Origin: an uncultured Hyphomicrobiales bacterium
GTDB lineage: Bacteria; Pseudomonadota; Alphaproteobacteria; Rhizobiales; Beijerinckiaceae
Direction of reading: 5' to 3'
DNA: 64,000 nucleotides
Assembly: GCA_903861645.1 (NCBI GenBank)
Contig: CAIOVE010000020.1
Location: forward strand, 46,828 to 110,827
The stretch's first letter is position 1, and the number at the start of each line of letters is the position of its first letter. The position numbers were made by a program, and so were the translations under genes. Below are positions 1-9,080 of this stretch, piece after piece. The notes beneath the pieces were generated by a model. That model ran no database searches and was not told the origin of the DNA. It worked only from the letters and a program-made list of their open reading frames with translations.

Positions 1-1704
1 ACCGGTTACGATCGCGTCATGGTCTACCGCTTCGACGAGGCGGGGCACGGCGAGGTATTTTCGGAAACAAAAAAACCCGAGCTGGAGGCTTTTCTGGGCA
101 ATCGCTATCCAGCGTCCGACATTCCGCAAATCGCGCGACGCCTCTACGAACAAAACCGCGTGCGCCTGCTCGTCGACATCAATTACACGCCCGTGCCGCT
201 CGTGCCGCGTCATTCGCCAATAACCGGCGAGGATCTCGACATGTCCCTGTGCTTTTTGCGCAGCGTGTCGCCCATTCACGTTCAGTATTTGCAGAACATG
301 GGCGTCGGCGCGACGCTTGTGATCTCGCTCATGGTGGGCGGCAAGCTGTGGGGCCTGATTTCCTGCCATCACTATTCGACGCGCTTTCTCAATTTCGAGA
401 TGCGCTCGATCTGCGAATTGCTGGCCGAGGTCATCGGCACGCGCATCACGGCGCTGGAGAGTTTCACGCAGGGGCAGGGCGAGCTTTCGGTGCGCCGTCT
501 CGAACAGCGCATGGTCGAAAGCATTTCGCGCGAGGGCGACTGGCGCAACGCGCTCTTCGATAGCGCGCGTTCGTTGTTGCTTCCCCTCAACGCCACGGGC
601 GCCGCGCTGCTGTTCGAGGGGCAGGTCATGACGACGGGCGAGGTGCCCGGCACGGAGCAAATTCGCGACATTGGCAGGTGGCTTGAACCGCGCATCGCGT
701 CGGGATGCTATTTCACGTCGAACCTGAGCGCGCAGGAACCCGCTTTCGCGCCGCTGACATGGGTGGCGAGCGGCGTCGCCGCCACGCGCGTTTCCAGCGA
801 ATCCAGCGAAATGTTGATCTGGTTCCGCAACGAGCGCGTGCGGACGGTGACATGGGGCGGCAACCCTTTCCAGAAGATTGCCGTTGGCGACGATCCCGCG
901 GACCTTTCTCCTCGCCGCTCGTTCGCGCAATGGCATCAGGTCGTCGAGGGAACGTCCGATCCATGGACGTCGGCCGACATGACCACCGCCCGCCTGATCG
1001 GCGCCAGCGTGACCGATGTCATTCTGCAATTCCGCTCGGTCCGCATTCTGATAACGCAGGATCAGCTTGAGCAGGTGCTGCGGCAAATAAAGTCGGCGGA
1101 CCAGCAGGTGGTGGTCGCCAGCGCCGATGGGCGCATTCTCGAGGCGAACGCCTCGTTCGAGGCTTTGCTCGGCACGGGTAACCGACCGATCCGCAGCCTC
1201 GACGAATTGCCGCCCTATTTCGCGGACCCGAAAGATGTCGACCGCAAGCTTCAGGCCTTGCGTCGTTCGCGGCAGCCATGGCGCGGCGAGGTTGAACTCG
1301 CCACCAACCGCGGCGAGCGCAAGCCGTTGCTCGTCCGCGCCGATCCGGTCATGTCGTCGCCTGAGCGCGTGCTTGGGTTTGTGTTGCTGTTCACCGATCT
1401 GACCGAGCGCAAGGCCGCCGAGGCCGCGCGCCGACGTTTTCAGGAGGGCATTTTGCAAAGCCATCGCAAGCCCATGGGCCAGTTGAATTCGCGCGGCGAT
1501 CTGATGGCGCAGAATCTCATGTCGACGATCATCGAGAACGCGCAACTGGCCGCGCTTGAGATCACGGATGGCGCCGATACGGCCGGCATGCCCGGAATGC
1601 TGGAAAGCGTCCGGGCGTCCGTGGCGCGCACGGCCGAGGTTCTGGAGCAACTTTCATTTGGCGCCGAGGAGACGCCGGGCCAAAATGGCGTTGATGAAGC
1701 GTGA
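1..1704 (+). CDS. bphP: Bacteriophytochrome, kinase-less BphP1 type (5' end outside window)
   Basis: The reading frame is open at base 1, inside the GAF domain, so the N-terminal PAS with the biliverdin-binding Cys is not visible. The GAF signature PASDIP lies at 109-126 and the GAF end reads GLISCHHYS. A PHY domain follows, with the tongue motif PRRSF at 910-924. A PAS/S-box covers about 1084-1400 and a final helical segment (about 1405-1690) ends the protein. No histidine-kinase H-box or ATPase domain is present. This matches Rhodopseudomonas RpBphP1, whose PAS plus two-helix output binds PpsR2 directly and relieves repression under far-red light. The heme oxygenase that would supply biliverdin follows 39 bp downstream. 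Direct PpsR binding is inferred from family and context. Confidence 0.93.
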   Translation, partial: TGYDRVMVYRFDEAGHGEVFSETKKPELEAFLGNRYPASDIPQIARRLYEQNRVRLLVDINYTPVPLVPRHSPITGEDLDMSLCFLRSVSPIHVQYLQNMGVGATLVISLMVGGKLWGLISCHHYSTRFLNFEMRSICELLAEVIGTRITALESFTQGQGELSVRRLEQRMVESISREGDWRNALFDSARSLLLPLNATGAALLFEGQVMTTGEVPGTEQIRDIGRWLEPRIASGCYFTSNLSAQEPAFAPLTWVASGVAATRVSSESSEMLIWFRNERVRTVTWGGNPFQKIAVGDDPADLSPRRSFAQWHQVVEGTSDPWTSADMTTARLIGASVTDVILQFRSVRILITQDQLEQVLRQIKSADQQVVVASADGRILEANASFEALLGTGNRPIRSLDELPPYFADPKDVDRKLQALRRSRQPWRGEVELATNRGERKPLLVRADPVMSSPERVLGFVLLFTDLTERKAAEAARRRFQEGILQSHRKPMGQLNSRGDLMAQNLMSTIIENAQLAALEITDGADTAGMPGMLESVRASVARTAEVLEQLSFGAEETPGQNGVDEA

Positions 1705-1743
1705 GACGAAACATCGTCGCGCGCCACGCGCCGGGAGTCTGAT

Positions 1744-2397
1744 TTGATCGTGGGGACCAGTTTGCGCGAGCGTTTGAGGCTCGCGACAGCCGATGTGCAT
1801 GGGCGACTGCACCGTCACTCCGGACTGGCGGCGGTTGCCGCGGGAACCATCTCGCGAACGGACTATTCAAAGTTGCTCGGGCGTCTGTGGGGGTTTCATC
1901 GGGCCTTCGAAGTCGTTCTGGCCGATCCGCCCGCCGGGCTGCATTTCGATCCATCGGATCGCGCGCGCGCCGGCACGCTCGGGGCGGACTTGCTTGCGCT
2001 GGGAATGAATCCCGCCGCGATCGAGGCCTTGCCCGTCTGCCGTTATCTTCACTGTCCCGCCGACGCGGCCGGGTTCATGGGGGCGCTTTACGTGGTCGAG
2101 GGATCGACCATGGGCGGCGCGCAACTCGCCCGCGCGCTTGCGCCTCTTTTTGGCGGCGATGGCGACTCTGGCCGGCGCTTTTTCATGGGATATGGCGCGC
2201 GCAATGGCGTGATGTGGCGCGAGTTTCTGGGCCATCTCGACCGCTTCGGCGGCGACGAGGGACTAGAAGCAGCGGCGGTGCGCGGCGCGGTCGCGACATT
2301 CGGTGATTTCGAGCGTTGGGTCGACGGTTGGAAAGACGCCGACCTTGAAACGGCGGGTGGCGCGCGCCGCGATCATCGCGTTTCCGCGCCGGGTTGA
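1744..2397 (+). CDS. hmuO: Biliverdin-forming heme oxygenase (HmuO/BphO family)
   Basis: 217 residues, the usual size of bacterial heme oxygenases. The N-terminus (LRERLRLATADVHGRLHRHS) carries the family's proximal-His region, and VVEGSTMGGAQLAR is the conserved distal-helix region with the glycine-rich stretch. It cleaves heme to biliverdin in the cytoplasm, the chromophore of the bacteriophytochrome encoded 39 bp upstream, and the two are almost certainly co-transcribed. The start used is TTG at 1744; no in-frame ATG occurs before the conserved domain. It ends 10 bp before the convergent AerR-like gene, and no terminator hairpin is obvious between them. Confidence 0.9.
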   Translation: MIVGTSLRERLRLATADVHGRLHRHSGLAAVAAGTISRTDYSKLLGRLWGFHRAFEVVLADPPAGLHFDPSDRARAGTLGADLLALGMNPAAIEALPVCRYLHCPADAAGFMGALYVVEGSTMGGAQLARALAPLFGGDGDSGRRFFMGYGARNGVMWREFLGHLDRFGGDEGLEAAAVRGAVATFGDFERWVDGWKDADLETAGGARRDHRVSAPG

Positions 2398-2407
2398 TCC
2401 GCGCGTT

Positions 2408-3289
2408 TCAATCCTCGCAAATGGCCTTCACGAGCAGAAGCTTCGCGGCGAGTATGACGGCGGCTGGAGCGTCATCGGCGACGGCGTCGGCGCCCACCTG
2501 AATCGCGAGATCGGGATGGCCGGTAAACGCTGGCCCACCGACCATGACACCGATGCGGCGATTCAGCGAGGACCGGCGAACCGCGTCAATGGTGCGTCCA
2601 ACTTCCTGAAGTCCTGCGTCGCCGCTCAATGTCATGCCGAACACGCCATACCAGTCGCGCGCGACCTCGCGGGCGTTTTCCGTGGGACTCAGCCCCTTGC
2701 CGATGGTGACGTCCCAGCCAGCGCCCCGCATCAGCTTGGCGACCATGTCCACGCCAAACAGATGCTTCTCGCCCGGCGTGGAGACCAGATAGGCGCGATG
2801 CCTAAGATCGATCAGCGGAACGTCCTCGGCCGCGCCGAAAATGGTGAGCAATTCCTGCAAGCGGGCGACGCCGATCGCGACATCGATGAAGTCGCAGAGG
2901 TCGCGATCCCACAGTTCGCCCAGATGCCGGGCGGTGGGCGCCAGCAGGTTGACGAAAAGCGTGTCCAGCGAGTGTCCCCGCGCGCGCATCCGGTCGAAAT
3001 AGGCGAGGGCGGCGGCGTTGTCGGCGGCCATGGTCAGCTTGCCGAATTCCGCGATTTCATCGGGCGTGAAAGTCCGGGCATCATCGATCGCGACACGGGC
3101 GTTTTGATGAATCAAGAGCAGGCGGGGAATGATCGCCTCGGCGATCACGTTGGCGAGCCGCGCCTGGCGCTTGCGGATATCCGGTCGGCGCAGCACCTCC
3201 GGCATTGGACCGCCATGATACGCGGACATGCCGCCATCCAAATGCGAGGATGAAGCCGTCTGGGCGCCAGGATCGCTGTCGTTTTCCAT
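2408..3289 (-). CDS. ppaA: B12-binding AerR/PpaA-type antirepressor, paralogue 1
   Basis: 293 residues. An N-terminal helical region contains the cobalamin upper-face motif ELWDRDLCDFIDVAIGVARL (about 126-144). A B12-binding Rossmann domain follows, with STPGEKHLFGVDM carrying His176, the expected lower axial ligand, and a C-terminal VGGPAF. In purple bacteria AerR/PpaA proteins bind adenosyl- or hydroxy-cobalamin and modulate the repressor PpsR/CrtJ in a light-dependent way. A second copy is encoded beside ppsR (12110-13012); the two share the domain plan but differ clearly in the N-terminus. Position next to bphP-hmuO suggests a far-red/blue light input on the same repressor (inference). 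Its promoter region holds a near-PpsR box at 3417-3434. Confidence 0.85.
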   Translation of the reverse strand: MENDSDPGAQTASSSHLDGGMSAYHGGPMPEVLRRPDIRKRQARLANVIAEAIIPRLLLIHQNARVAIDDARTFTPDEIAEFGKLTMAADNAAALAYFDRMRARGHSLDTLFVNLLAPTARHLGELWDRDLCDFIDVAIGVARLQELLTIFGAAEDVPLIDLRHRAYLVSTPGEKHLFGVDMVAKLMRGAGWDVTIGKGLSPTENAREVARDWYGVFGMTLSGDAGLQEVGRTIDAVRRSSLNRRIGVMVGGPAFTGHPDLAIQVGADAVADDAPAAVILAAKLLLVKAICED

Positions 3290-3400
3290 GATTGCTCCCC
3301 GCGTCCCTCCCTGAAATCGCCGCTTGCGCCAGCCAGGCTGGACGGAGACGATCTAGGACGACCGATTGAAACCCAGAAACCGGAAAGAGTAAAGCTTGAT

Positions 3401-3434
3401 TGACGATTTCGTCAGTTGTAATCCTTGGTTGTCA
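3401..3434. promoter_or_regulatory. Palindrome and imperfect PpsR box in the divergent promoter region
   Basis: This lies in the 238 bp between the divergent aerR-like gene and the hydrolase gene. A perfect interrupted palindrome TGACGATTTCGTCA sits at 3401-3414, and TGTAATCCTTGGTTGTCA at 3417-3434 matches TGT-N12-ACA except for one base of the right half. The second fits PpsR; the first belongs to no factor I can name. No other feature is seen between 3290 and 3527. Confidence 0.4.
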
Positions 3435-3527
3435 TTTACTGCTTTCGCCATCCCGGCGGGCGGTGTTCCGCATTGCCAGGAATTCCTGTCGCCGCCCCCT
3501 CGCGCGCCTGGAAGGCGGTATTGAAAA

Positions 3528-5045
3528 ATGTTAAAAATCAATAATTTATGTCTTATCGCGACGGCTGCCGCGATTGGCCTCGCTCTCGTCCGCCTGTTGG
3601 CGCCGGAGGCCAACGTCCGGGTCGAATTGTCGCGGCTCGGCGATATCCCCGTCAGCGTTTTTCGACCTCTTTCCACCGCCGATGGTCCTGTTGTCGTCGT
3701 GGCTCACGGTTTCGCGGGTTCCCAGCAATTGATGCAGCCCATGGCGATGACGCTGGCGAGCGCCGGATATACCGCGGTGACCTTTGATTTCGCGGGTCAT
3801 GGCCGCAACGCCACGCCTCTTTCGGGCGGGATCAAGGACATGGCCGAAAGCACCCGCGCGCTGCTCGCCGAGATCGACAGGGTCGCTATATACGCGCGCG
3901 GTTTGGGCGCGCCTGGCCGACCCATCGCCCTCGTCGGGCATTCGATGGCGGCCGATCTCGTCGTGCAATACGCGATGGGCCGAAACGATATCGCCGCGGT
4001 CGTGGCTTTATCGGTGTTTGGCGGTGGCGTCACCGCGACGGAGCCGCGCAATCTGCTGGTCGTCGATGGCGCCTGGGAGCCGGCCATGCTCACCGACGCG
4101 GGCTATCGCATAGCCGGAATGGCGGCGAACGGCCTGGCGCGCGAACGCGTCACCTACGGCGACCTGGCCGCGGGAACCGCGCGGCGTTTTGTTCTCGCCG
4201 CCGGCGCCGAGCATATCGGGGTGATCTACAGTCTCGATGCATTGACCGAGGCGCGCGACTGGTTGAACGCGGCGTTCGGTCGGACGGATGCGGGCGTCAT
4301 CGACCGGCGCGGCAAGTGGCTCGCCCTGTTGTTCGCGGGTTTGGTCGCCATGGCGTCGTCGCTGGCGAGACTTCTGCCCGTGTTGTCACCCACGCCGTTG
4401 GGCGCGGGGCTCGGCTGGCGACGCATGGCGCCTGTCGCGATCGCGCCGGCGATCCTGACGCCGCTGTTGCTCTGGAAGGCGCCGACCGATTTCCTGCCCG
4501 TTTTGCTCGGCGACTATCTCGTCATTCATTTCATCGTTTATGGCGTTCTGACCGCCGTCGGGCTTTGGTTGACGCGCGCCCGCGCGATGCCCGCGATCCC
4601 GCGCCCCTCGTGGACGCGCGTCATCGTGATCGCGGCGCCGGTGGCGACCTATTATATCGTCGTCATGGGCGCGCCAATCGACCTGTTCGTAACCTCGTTC
4701 ATGCCAATGGCGATGCGCTGGCTCATCATTCCCGCGATGTTCGTTGGCACGAGCCTTTATTTCCTGACCGATGAATGGCTCACGCGGGGCGCGGGCGCCG
4801 CGCGCGGCGGCTACGCCTTTTCAAAGGCGTGCTTTCTCGCGTCGCTTCTCGGCGCGGTTGCGTTGAACCCCACGAAGCTGTTTTTTCTGATCATCATCGT
4901 GCCGGTCATACTTGTCTTGTTTGTCGTCTATGGCCTCGTCAACCGCTGGATATACCGGCGCGTCAACGATCCGCGCGCGGCGGCGCTGGGCGCGGCGGCG
5001 GCTCTCGCATGGGCGATCGCGGTGACCTTCCCGATCGTCGGCTGA
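3528..5045 (+). CDS. Alpha/beta hydrolase fused to a polytopic membrane domain
   Basis: 505 residues. An N-terminal membrane anchor (about 8-25) precedes an alpha/beta-hydrolase domain (about 35-250) with VVAHGFAGS as oxyanion-hole region, nucleophile elbow GHSMA and a probable catalytic His in GAEHIGV. The C-terminal half (about 265-505) has roughly seven hydrophobic segments. The substrate is unknown. Similar hydrolase-plus-membrane proteins occur near photosynthesis clusters of Rhizobiales as far as I recall, but no function is established. It is divergent from the aerR-like gene and convergent with dxs, 14 bp away. The ATG at 3528 has only a weak upstream purine stretch, so the start is less certain. 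Confidence 0.75.
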   Translation: MLKINNLCLIATAAAIGLALVRLLAPEANVRVELSRLGDIPVSVFRPLSTADGPVVVVAHGFAGSQQLMQPMAMTLASAGYTAVTFDFAGHGRNATPLSGGIKDMAESTRALLAEIDRVAIYARGLGAPGRPIALVGHSMAADLVVQYAMGRNDIAAVVALSVFGGGVTATEPRNLLVVDGAWEPAMLTDAGYRIAGMAANGLARERVTYGDLAAGTARRFVLAAGAEHIGVIYSLDALTEARDWLNAAFGRTDAGVIDRRGKWLALLFAGLVAMASSLARLLPVLSPTPLGAGLGWRRMAPVAIAPAILTPLLLWKAPTDFLPVLLGDYLVIHFIVYGVLTAVGLWLTRARAMPAIPRPSWTRVIVIAAPVATYYIVVMGAPIDLFVTSFMPMAMRWLIIPAMFVGTSLYFLTDEWLTRGAGAARGGYAFSKACFLASLLGAVALNPTKLFFLIIIVPVILVLFVVYGLVNRWIYRRVNDPRAAALGAAAALAWAIAVTFPIVG

Positions 5046-5066
5046 TCGCGTATCGGCGATCAGCCG
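5039..5066. terminator. Stem-loop between convergent hydrolase and dxs genes
   Basis: CGGCTGATCGC at 5039-5049 pairs perfectly with GCGATCAGCCG at 5056-5066 around a 6-base loop. It overlaps both gene ends. There is no T-run on either side, so it is a possible bidirectional terminator or 3' end stabiliser. Confidence 0.45.
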
Positions 5067-6976
5067 GCCGCGCGTTGCCCGGCGGCGGCGCTTGGCAGCG
5101 CCTCCATGACCTTGGCGACAATGCCTTTCGCGTCGAGGCCCGCGCGCGTGTAAAGGCGTTCGGGCTTGTCCTGGTCGAGGAACACGTCGGGCAATGTCAT
5201 CGTGCGCACTCGCAGACCTTCGTCGAGCGCCCCCACCTCGGCGAGATATTGCAGGACGAAGCAACCGAAGCCGCCGGTCGAGCCCTCCTCGATGGTGATG
5301 AGCGCCTCGTGATCCCGCGCGAGACGGTCGATCAGCGCGGTATCGAGAGGTTTGGCGAAACGCGCGTCGGCCACCGTGACCGATATGCCGCGCGCGGAAA
5401 GCTCCTCCGCCGCCGCGAGACATTCGGCGAGCCGCGTGCCCAGCGACAGCAACGCCACGTGCGATCCCTCGCGCACGACGCGTCCCTTGCCGATCTCGAG
5501 CGGAACGCCCTTCGCGGGCATTTCCACGCCGCTGCCGTCGCCGCGCGGATATCGAAAGGCGATCGGTCCTTCGTCGTGGGCGGCCGCGGTCGCGACCATG
5601 TGCACAAGCTCGGCCTCGTCGGCCGCCGCCATCACCACCATGTTCGGCAGGCACCCGAGATAGGCGATGTCGAACGAGCCGGCGTGCGTGGAGCCGTCGG
5701 CGCCGACGAGGCCCGCGCGATCGATCGCGAACCGCACCGGCAGGTTCTGAATCGCGACATCATGCACGATCTGGTCGTAGGCGCGCTGGAGGAAGGTCGA
5801 ATAGATGGCGCAGAAAGGCTTGTAGCCTTCCGTCGCCAGACCCGCCGCGAAGGTGACGGCGTGCTGCTCGGCGATGCCGACATCGAAGATGCGACCGGGA
5901 AACGCCTTGCCGAAAATGTCCATGCCCGTGCCGGCGGGCATGGCGGCGGTGACGCCGACAATACGGTCGTCATCCTCGGCGAGCGTCGCGAGGCTTTCGC
6001 CAAACACGCGCGTGTAGGAGGGCGCGTTGGCCTTGGGCTTCTGTTGCGCGCCACTGATCACGTCGAAGGCGTTGACGCCATGCAGCTTGTCCGCGGCCGC
6101 CTCGGCCGGAGCGTAACCCTTGCCCTTCTGCGTCACGACATGCACGAGGATGGGCCCTTGTTGCGCGTCGCGAACATTCTTGAGCACCGGCAGAAGATGC
6201 TCGAAATTATGCCCGTCGATGGGGCCGACATAATAAAAGCCAAGCTGTTCAAACAGCGTGCCGCCGGTGAAAAACCCGCGCGTCAATTCTTCGGCGCGCC
6301 GCGCGTGCTCGAAAATGAATTTCGGCATCTTGCGCGCGAGATGCTTGCCGCCCTCGCGCAGGCTGCGATAGGTCTCGCCCGACAACAAGCGCGACAGATA
6401 GGACGACAGCGCGCCCACGGGCGGCGCGATCGACATGTCGTTGTCGTTGAGGATAACGATCAGCCGCGAGTCCATCGCGCCAGCGTTGTTCATGGCTTCA
6501 TAGGCCATGCCCGCCGACATGGAGCCGTCGCCGATCACGGCGACGACATTGTTCGCGCGTCCGTCGAGGTCGCGCGCGACCGCCATGCCAAGTCCGGCTG
6601 AAATCGATGTCGATGAATGCGCCGCGCCGAAGGGGTCGAACTCGCTTTCGGTTCGCTTGGTGAAGCCGGAAAGTCCGCCGCCCTGACGCAGCGTGCGGAT
6701 ACGATCTCGCCGTCCCGTCAGGATCTTGTGCGGGTAGGCCTGATGGCCGACGTCCCAGATGAGCCGGTCTTCCGGCGTGTTGAAAATATAGTGCAGCGCG
6801 ACGGTGAGTTCGACGACGCCAAGTCCCGCGCCAAGGTGCCCGCCGGTCGTTGACACGGCGCTGATGGTTTCGCGTCGCAATTCATCCGCGACCTGAACCA
6901 GGCTCGCGCGCGGCAAGCGACGCAGGTCCGCCGGCAACGAGATCATGTCGAGCAGGGGTGTCGAACTCTCAGCCAT
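5060..6976 (-). CDS. dxs: 1-deoxy-D-xylulose-5-phosphate synthase
   Basis: 638 residues, normal for DXS. It condenses pyruvate and glyceraldehyde-3-phosphate, a ThDP-dependent reaction and the first step of the MEP pathway that feeds carotenoids and the bacteriochlorophyll tail. Visible marks are the N-terminal DXS signature ([17 protein letters not shown]), the ThDP motif [16 protein letters not shown], and the transketolase C-terminal domains ([22 protein letters not shown]). The frame is also open to ATG at 6988, but ATG at 6976 has a GAGG six bases upstream and aligns with known starts. It overlaps the upstream small membrane gene by 8 bp, so it belongs to the bch2-bchP-tspO operon and is probably co-regulated with pigment genes. 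Confidence 0.95.
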   Translation of the reverse strand: MAESSTPLLDMISLPADLRRLPRASLVQVADELRRETISAVSTTGGHLGAGLGVVELTVALHYIFNTPEDRLIWDVGHQAYPHKILTGRRDRIRTLRQGGGLSGFTKRTESEFDPFGAAHSSTSISAGLGMAVARDLDGRANNVVAVIGDGSMSAGMAYEAMNNAGAMDSRLIVILNDNDMSIAPPVGALSSYLSRLLSGETYRSLREGGKHLARKMPKFIFEHARRAEELTRGFFTGGTLFEQLGFYYVGPIDGHNFEHLLPVLKNVRDAQQGPILVHVVTQKGKGYAPAEAAADKLHGVNAFDVISGAQQKPKANAPSYTRVFGESLATLAEDDDRIVGVTAAMPAGTGMDIFGKAFPGRIFDVGIAEQHAVTFAAGLATEGYKPFCAIYSTFLQRAYDQIVHDVAIQNLPVRFAIDRAGLVGADGSTHAGSFDIAYLGCLPNMVVMAAADEAELVHMVATAAAHDEGPIAFRYPRGDGSGVEMPAKGVPLEIGKGRVVREGSHVALLSLGTRLAECLAAAEELSARGISVTVADARFAKPLDTALIDRLARDHEALITIEEGSTGGFGCFVLQYLAEVGALDEGLRVRTMTLPDVFLDQDKPERLYTRAGLDAKGIVAKVMEALPSAAAGQRAAG

Positions 6977-7352
6977 GGGAGGCCTCATCGTTTTGCGCCG
7001 GTGGCGCGGGACGGATACGGGACGGCTTTACGCGCAGGGAAAGCGTTGTGTTGATGGCGGCGGCGGAGGCGATGGCCGAGGGGCTTCCCTCGCTCCAGCG
7101 ACCCGCGAGATCGACGACATGCGCGACGCATGACGCGCCCAGACACAGCGCGATGATGGCGGGCGACGCGCCCGTCAGCGCGCCGCGCACGGCCAGCAGC
7201 AGAAACGCGCCGGCGACAAGATTGCCGATGAAGGCGACGGGCGAGGGGCCGCGACCGGACGCCAACCGCCAGCCCAGCACGAGCAGCGCCTCCAGCCCCA
7301 CAAGGCCGATGATCCAGTCGATCAGTCTCCCGTCCGTCATTGTCGCGACCAT
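6969..7352 (-). CDS. Small membrane protein between tspO and dxs, function unknown
   Basis: 127 residues with about three hydrophobic segments (roughly 10-27, 40-60, 64-82), then a basic, soluble tail rich in Ala, Pro and Ser. I recognise no domain. Small membrane ORFs occupy this place in some related photosynthesis clusters (recalled, not checked). It overlaps dxs by 8 bp and starts 25 bp after tspO, so it is translated within that operon. An alternative ATG lies at 7340. Confidence 0.7.
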   Translation of the reverse strand: MVATMTDGRLIDWIIGLVGLEALLVLGWRLASGRGPSPVAFIGNLVAGAFLLLAVRGALTGASPAIIALCLGASCVAHVVDLAGRWSEGSPSAIASAAAINTTLSLRVKPSRIRPAPPAQNDEASHG

Positions 7353-7377
7353 GCCGTTTTCCCTTCGCGGCTTGCGC

Positions 7378-7878
7378 TCACGCGCGCGCCTTGAACGGCC
7401 CGTTGAGTTGGACGATGCGTAAATTCAGCGCGCCGGCGAACGTCACCCACGCCAGATAGGGCGACATCAGCCAGCCCGCGGTTGTTGAAACGCGCGCGGT
7501 CAGAACTACCAATGCGAGGATCGACAGCCATAGCAAAAGCAGTTCGACGAAAGCCCAGTCGGGTCTGCGCAGCCTGAAGAAAATGCCGCTCCAGGCGATG
7601 TTCAGCGCGCCATTGATGGCGAGCAGCGCGACGAGCCAGGCGCGCGTCGCGTCGTCGTTCGCGCGCAGCCACGCGACGATGCCGCTGGCCGCGATGAAGG
7701 CGAAAATCACGGTCCACGCGGGGCCAAACATCCATGTCGGCGGGCGCCACGCTGGCATGCGCAGCGAGTCGTGCCATGGACCGGATTCGGTCAGCAGGCC
7801 GCCGATGATGGCGACGCCCAGCGCCAGAACGACGCCGATGGCGATGACCTCGGGGCGCGCCTGCGTCCAGTCGCTCAT
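7378..7878 (-). CDS. tspO: TspO/MBR (translocator protein) family regulator
   Basis: 166 residues with five predicted membrane helices. The family hallmark PAWRPPTWMFGPAWTVIF and the conserved INGALNIAWSGIFF and LWLSILALV segments are present. TspO binds porphyrins and other tetrapyrroles in the outer or inner membrane; in Rhodobacter sphaeroides it tunes photosynthesis gene expression in response to oxygen. The start MSDWTQARPEV at 7878 was chosen because its ATG overlaps the bchP stop (ATGA) and begins at the first family-like residues; the frame is open further upstream without homology. Confidence 0.9.
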   Translation of the reverse strand: MSDWTQARPEVIAIGVVLALGVAIIGGLLTESGPWHDSLRMPAWRPPTWMFGPAWTVIFAFIAASGIVAWLRANDDATRAWLVALLAINGALNIAWSGIFFRLRRPDWAFVELLLLWLSILALVVLTARVSTTAGWLMSPYLAWVTFAGALNLRIVQLNGPFKARA

Positions 7879-9062
7879 GGCGAGACCAGGCGAAACAGGT
7901 GCGCGAGATCCTTGAAGAAAATTCGCACGTGCGCCATCGGATCGGCGCGCACGAGCTCCTTGTTCATGTAGGCTTCCCACGTCAGCCGTTGCACGTCGGG
8001 GTCGCGGCAGATGCTGACGAAGCGCTCGCGGCGCTTGTCGTTCTTGTACCAGAAGTACTGCATCATCCCGAGAATCCAGAACACGCGGCCATGCGCCTTC
8101 ATGAAACGCTTGCGCGCGCTCGCCAGCGCGCGGGCGTCGCCGGTCTTGAGGAAATCCTCCGCCGCGTCGGCGGAAAGGCGGCCGCCCAGCATCGCGTAAT
8201 ATATGCCCTCGCCCGACGCCGGCGCGACGACGCCAGCCGCGTCGCCGGCGAGGATGACATCCTTTCCATTGTCCCAGCGCTTCAACGGCTTGAGCGGAAT
8301 CGGCGCGCCCTCGCGGCGCAACGTTTCAACCTTTTCAAATCCGGTCAGGCCGCGCAGATCCTGCACGGAACCCTTCAGCGAAAAGCCCTTGTGCGCGCTG
8401 CCCGTGCCGATGCTCATCGTATCGCCATGCGGAAAAATCCACGCGTAGAAGTCGGGCGAGAGGTTGCCGCGGTAATAAATTTCGCAGCGCTTGGCCGCCT
8501 CGCCGCCATCCTCGGGCGCGCGCACGATTTCATGATAGGCGAAGACGAACTTCGTCTTGTCGGCGTCGGGCACCTCCTGCCGGCCAACCGCGGACAGCGC
8601 GCCGTCGGCGCCAATGACAAGACGCGCGCGCGCGGATTCCATCGCGCCCGAGCCGTCCTTGCTTTGATAGTGGACGGTCGCGACGCCATCCGCCCCGCGG
8701 GTGATTTTCACGTAGAGTCCGGAACGGCGCTCGGCGCCCGATGCGGCGGCGCGCGCGCGCAGCCATTCATCGTAGTCCTCGCGGTCGACCATGCCGACGA
8801 ACCCGCCCTTGATGGGCATGTCGACTTCCTTGGCGGCGGGCGAAATCATGCGCGCCGAACTCACGCGCGCCTTGAGCAGATGATCGGGAATGTCGAAATC
8901 GCGCATCAGGCGCGGCGGTATGGCGCCGCCGCACGGCTTGATGCGGCCGGCCTTGTCGAGCAGCATCACCTTGCGGCCGCGTCGCGCGAGATCGTTCGCC
9001 GCCGTCGCGCCCGCCGGACCACCGCCGACAACGATCACGTCAAAGGTTTCCGCTGTCGTCAT
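7875..9062 (-). CDS. bchP: Geranylgeranyl (bacterio)chlorophyll reductase
   Basis: 395 residues, the usual BchP length. It reduces the geranylgeranyl tail of bacteriochlorophyll to phytyl using NADPH and FAD. The N-terminal FAD motif VVGGGPAGATAANDLARRG and the family-typical KPCGGAIPPRLM are clear, and the second flavin motif AGDAAGVVAPASGEGIYYAM is at about residue 275. It follows bch2 by 18 bp and overlaps tspO by 4 bp. In many relatives bchG precedes bch2-bchP; here it does not. Confidence 0.95.
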   Translation of the reverse strand: MTTAETFDVIVVGGGPAGATAANDLARRGRKVMLLDKAGRIKPCGGAIPPRLMRDFDIPDHLLKARVSSARMISPAAKEVDMPIKGGFVGMVDREDYDEWLRARAAASGAERRSGLYVKITRGADGVATVHYQSKDGSGAMESARARLVIGADGALSAVGRQEVPDADKTKFVFAYHEIVRAPEDGGEAAKRCEIYYRGNLSPDFYAWIFPHGDTMSIGTGSAHKGFSLKGSVQDLRGLTGFEKVETLRREGAPIPLKPLKRWDNGKDVILAGDAAGVVAPASGEGIYYAMLGGRLSADAAEDFLKTGDARALASARKRFMKAHGRVFWILGMMQYFWYKNDKRRERFVSICRDPDVQRLTWEAYMNKELVRADPMAHVRIFFKDLAHLFRLVSP

Positions 9063-9080
9063 GGGCGTCGAGCCTCCCTG

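Noticed and set aside
2303..3253. 316-codon frame opposite the first AerR-like gene
   Set aside because: The sense frame on the minus strand carries a complete B12-binding protein; this one has no features.
4775..6601. 608-codon open frame antisense to dxs
   Set aside because: It is the GC-rich shadow of dxs: Arg/His-rich without domains, while the opposite strand encodes complete DXS.
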